Below, piece by piece: positions 62,434 through 64,000 of a stretch of 64,000 nt of DNA. Under the pieces are notes generated by a model. That model made no database searches. It was not told the DNA's origin and saw only the letters and a program-made list of their open reading frames with translations. Origin of the DNA: Domibacillus enclensis (GTDB lineage: Bacteria; Bacillota; Bacilli; Bacillales; Domibacillaceae); assembly GCF_900156125.1 (NCBI RefSeq), contig NZ_FTLX01000002.1:434001-498000 (forward strand), read 5' to 3'. Each line of letters starts with the position of its first letter. Positions within the stretch are counted from its first letter, which is position 1. The position numbers were made by a program, and so were the translations under genes.

Positions 62434-63564
62434 ATGGATTCATTTAATACAAAAGCGGTGCACGGCGAGAAGGTGCCGGGCACGATAAAAAGCAAGATTA
62501 CCCCCATTTATCAAACATCGGTTTTTACATTTGATAGCCTGGAAGACATGGAAGCACATTATAACGGCGACGGCTCTTATTTATATACGAGATGCGGCAA
62601 TCCGAATTCAGATGAACTGGCGGCTGTTACCGCACGTCTTGAGGGAGCGCCTTCTGGTGTGGCAGCTTCAAGCGGACTGGGCGCTATTATGGCGGCCATT
62701 CTTGCGGTAGCGAAAAATGGCGATCACATCGTTGCAGCGCACGACGTGTACGGCGGGACCTTTTATATGCTGAAGGAAGAATTGGCACGAATGGGCATTC
62801 AAGCGTCATTTGTCGACTTTGAAGATCAGGCAGCGATTCAAGCGGCAATTCGTCCGGAAACGGTCATTTTGTACACGGAATCGATTGCCAATCCATTTTT
62901 GCGTGTGGAAGATTTGAACGCGATGTCTACTCTTGCGAAGAAAAACAATCTCGTGTTTATGGTAGACAATACATTCGCTACACCGTACCTTGTGAAGCCG
63001 TTTGAACTGGGCGCGGATCTTGTTGTCCATTCAGCGACAAAATACATCGGCGGCCATAGCGATGTATCAGCGGGTGTGGTTGTCGGCAAGGAAGAATACA
63101 TAGCAGAAGCGCAAAAACGGGTGATCAATATCGGCTTGAATCTCAGCCCGTTTGAATCATGGCTTGCCTGCCGTGGAGCTAAAACGCTCGGGCTCCGCAT
63201 GGAACGCCAGTCATCAAATGCAAAGAAAGTAGCAGACTGGCTGAGCACGCAGGAAAAGGTAAAGGAAGTCTTTTATCCAAAAGCGGTGTCGGAAAAAGGA
63301 AATGGCGCCATTGTCACTATTCACCTGGCGGATCAAGCGGATGAATCAGCTTTCTTCCGCTCACTTGGCTGGATTCAAATTGTGCCGTCCTTGGCAGGGG
63401 TTGAAACCTCCGTTTCGTGGCCATTCGGCACGTCTCACCGTTCCTTAACGGCAGAGGAAAAAGCAGCAGTCGGTGTCTCTGAAAAAACCGTTCGGATTTC
63501 AATTGGCATTGAGGAAGCAGAAGACATAATCGCCCAGCTTGAAGGAGCGTTAAACAAGGCTTGA
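62434..63564 (+). CDS. Trans-sulfuration PLP enzyme (cystathionine/methionine gamma-lyase type)
   Basis: The 376-residue cytoplasmic enzyme has the family motifs KSKITPIYQTSVF, YTRCGNPNSDELA, ASSGLGAIMAA, VDNTFATPYLVKPFELGADL and the PLP lysine in VVHSATKYIGGHSD. The family covers cystathionine gamma-synthase and gamma-lyase, methionine gamma-lyase and homocysteine synthases; I cannot tell which. ATG codons at 62431 and 62434 follow AAAGGAG; the second has the better spacing. No SAM riboswitch is seen upstream. Confidence 0.88.
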   Translation: MDSFNTKAVHGEKVPGTIKSKITPIYQTSVFTFDSLEDMEAHYNGDGSYLYTRCGNPNSDELAAVTARLEGAPSGVAASSGLGAIMAAILAVAKNGDHIVAAHDVYGGTFYMLKEELARMGIQASFVDFEDQAAIQAAIRPETVILYTESIANPFLRVEDLNAMSTLAKKNNLVFMVDNTFATPYLVKPFELGADLVVHSATKYIGGHSDVSAGVVVGKEEYIAEAQKRVINIGLNLSPFESWLACRGAKTLGLRMERQSSNAKKVADWLSTQEKVKEVFYPKAVSEKGNGAIVTIHLADQADESAFFRSLGWIQIVPSLAGVETSVSWPFGTSHRSLTAEEKAAVGVSEKTVRISIGIEEAEDIIAQLEGALNKA

Positions 63565-63655
63565 TGAAAAAGCGCCATAAGTCTGTTAACGATTGCACAG
63601 GCTTTCTGATACAATAGAGAGAAAGACTTTTGTGCAACGCTCTGGAGGGACTTTT

Positions 63656-64000
63656 ATGGCTTTAGACTGGCTTATGCAGCTGTTGGCTGCTACAGGACGA
63701 TTATTGCTTCATCCCATCTTTTATTTTTCGTTTATCCTTGCGTTTATCATCGGCATGTTCCGTGTCGCACGCGAACGCAAAGATTTTGATACACGCGTAT
63801 ATGATATCTATCAGGAAATACGGTTTATTTTGCCGTCCAGTCTGGCGGTCGGTGCCATTGTCTCCGTCACTGCACTGGGACTGGGGCTGGCGCTTCCAGC
63901 AGACTTACTGAGTTTTATAGCCGCTCTGTTTATCATTTTTAGCATGGGTGGATTTTTTCTGCTGTCGCCGGCCTGGACATTATCAGCCGCTTATATTATT
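63656..64000 (+). CDS. minJ: MinJ, cell division topological factor, N-terminal part
   Basis: The gene runs off the window after 115 codons. The N-terminus MALDWLMQLLAATGRLLLHP and FRVARERKDFDTRVYDIYQE match MinJ, the membrane protein that bridges DivIVA and MinD in bacilli. Several membrane helices are visible; the PDZ domain would be outside. CTGGAGGG precedes the start and TACAAT at 63611 is a likely -10. In B. subtilis ctpB lies between ftsX and minJ; here it is absent. Confidence 0.85.
   Translation, partial: MALDWLMQLLAATGRLLLHPIFYFSFILAFIIGMFRVARERKDFDTRVYDIYQEIRFILPSSLAVGAIVSVTALGLGLALPADLLSFIAALFIIFSMGGFFLLSPAWTLSAAYII

Overview
The window comes from the chromosome of a low-GC, Gram-positive, motile, endospore-forming member of the Bacillaceae. 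The evidence is a spoVA-type operon, a gerA-type germinant receptor operon, a YjcZ-type small sporulation protein, strong GGAGG ribosome binding sites, and the gene order flaG-fliD-fliS-fliT-hpf-secA-prfB ... cccB ... ftsE-ftsX ... minJ, which matches the secA/ftsEX neighbourhood of Bacillus subtilis with insertions. I cannot name the genus from the sequence alone. No rRNA, tRNA, CRISPR array or prophage was seen.

Layout. 1-387 is the end of a pseC-like aminotransferase gene (surface or flagellar sugar). 585-4113 is a membrane protein gene broken by a complete IS21-family element (1251-4078; target duplication TCCTT), which carries istA, istB and an extra 70-residue frame. 4226-12236 holds a DoxX-like protein behind a Rex/Fnr-like palindrome, a coiled-coil repeat protein, allantoinase, a histidine phosphatase, a homocysteine methyltransferase with an amino-acid binding lipoprotein, and a chemoreceptor. 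12389-18189 (minus strand) is a YfkJ-type phosphatase and a proline catabolic cluster putB-pruA-putP-putR. 18425-21449 is recQ coupled to an AddB/Cas4-like nuclease.

21567-36538 is the most interesting block, and its first 12 kb looks more AT-rich than its surroundings. It encodes a PrpR-like regulator, a four-carbon acid sugar kinase, a TRAP transporter, a LarA-family (lactate racemase-like) protein, an aldehyde dehydrogenase, an iron alcohol dehydrogenase, a PdxA2-like dehydrogenase, a decayed 2-hydroxyacid dehydrogenase, a YitT protein and the nickel-pincer cofactor genes larE, larB and larC. I infer a catabolic route for a C4 sugar acid in which a nickel-pincer enzyme inverts C2 (for example D-erythronate to D-threonate) before phosphorylation and oxidative decarboxylation to a triose phosphate. 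Candidate sigma-A promoters, a cre site and a shared ATGCAACAG motif suggest catabolite repression and local control.

36550-38000 is a MarR regulator with its palindrome and a ring-cleaving dioxygenase-like protein. 38118-40229 (minus) is a surface protein with three SLH domains. 40336-49036 is the flagellar cap/chaperone operon, hpf, a SEC-C protein, secA and prfB with its programmed frameshift. 49073-57743 is a spore module: LytH-like peptidase, a compact spoVA2mob-like operon (DUF1657, spoVAC, spoVAD, DUF1657, 2Duf), cccB, and a gerA-family operon. 57917-64000 is ftsE-ftsX with an M23 hydrolase, a YjcZ peptide, a membrane protein/thioredoxin pair, a trans-sulfuration enzyme and the start of minJ. 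Two intergenic regions (7511-8138 and 53546-54097) share a dispersed repeat of about 128 bp of unknown nature.
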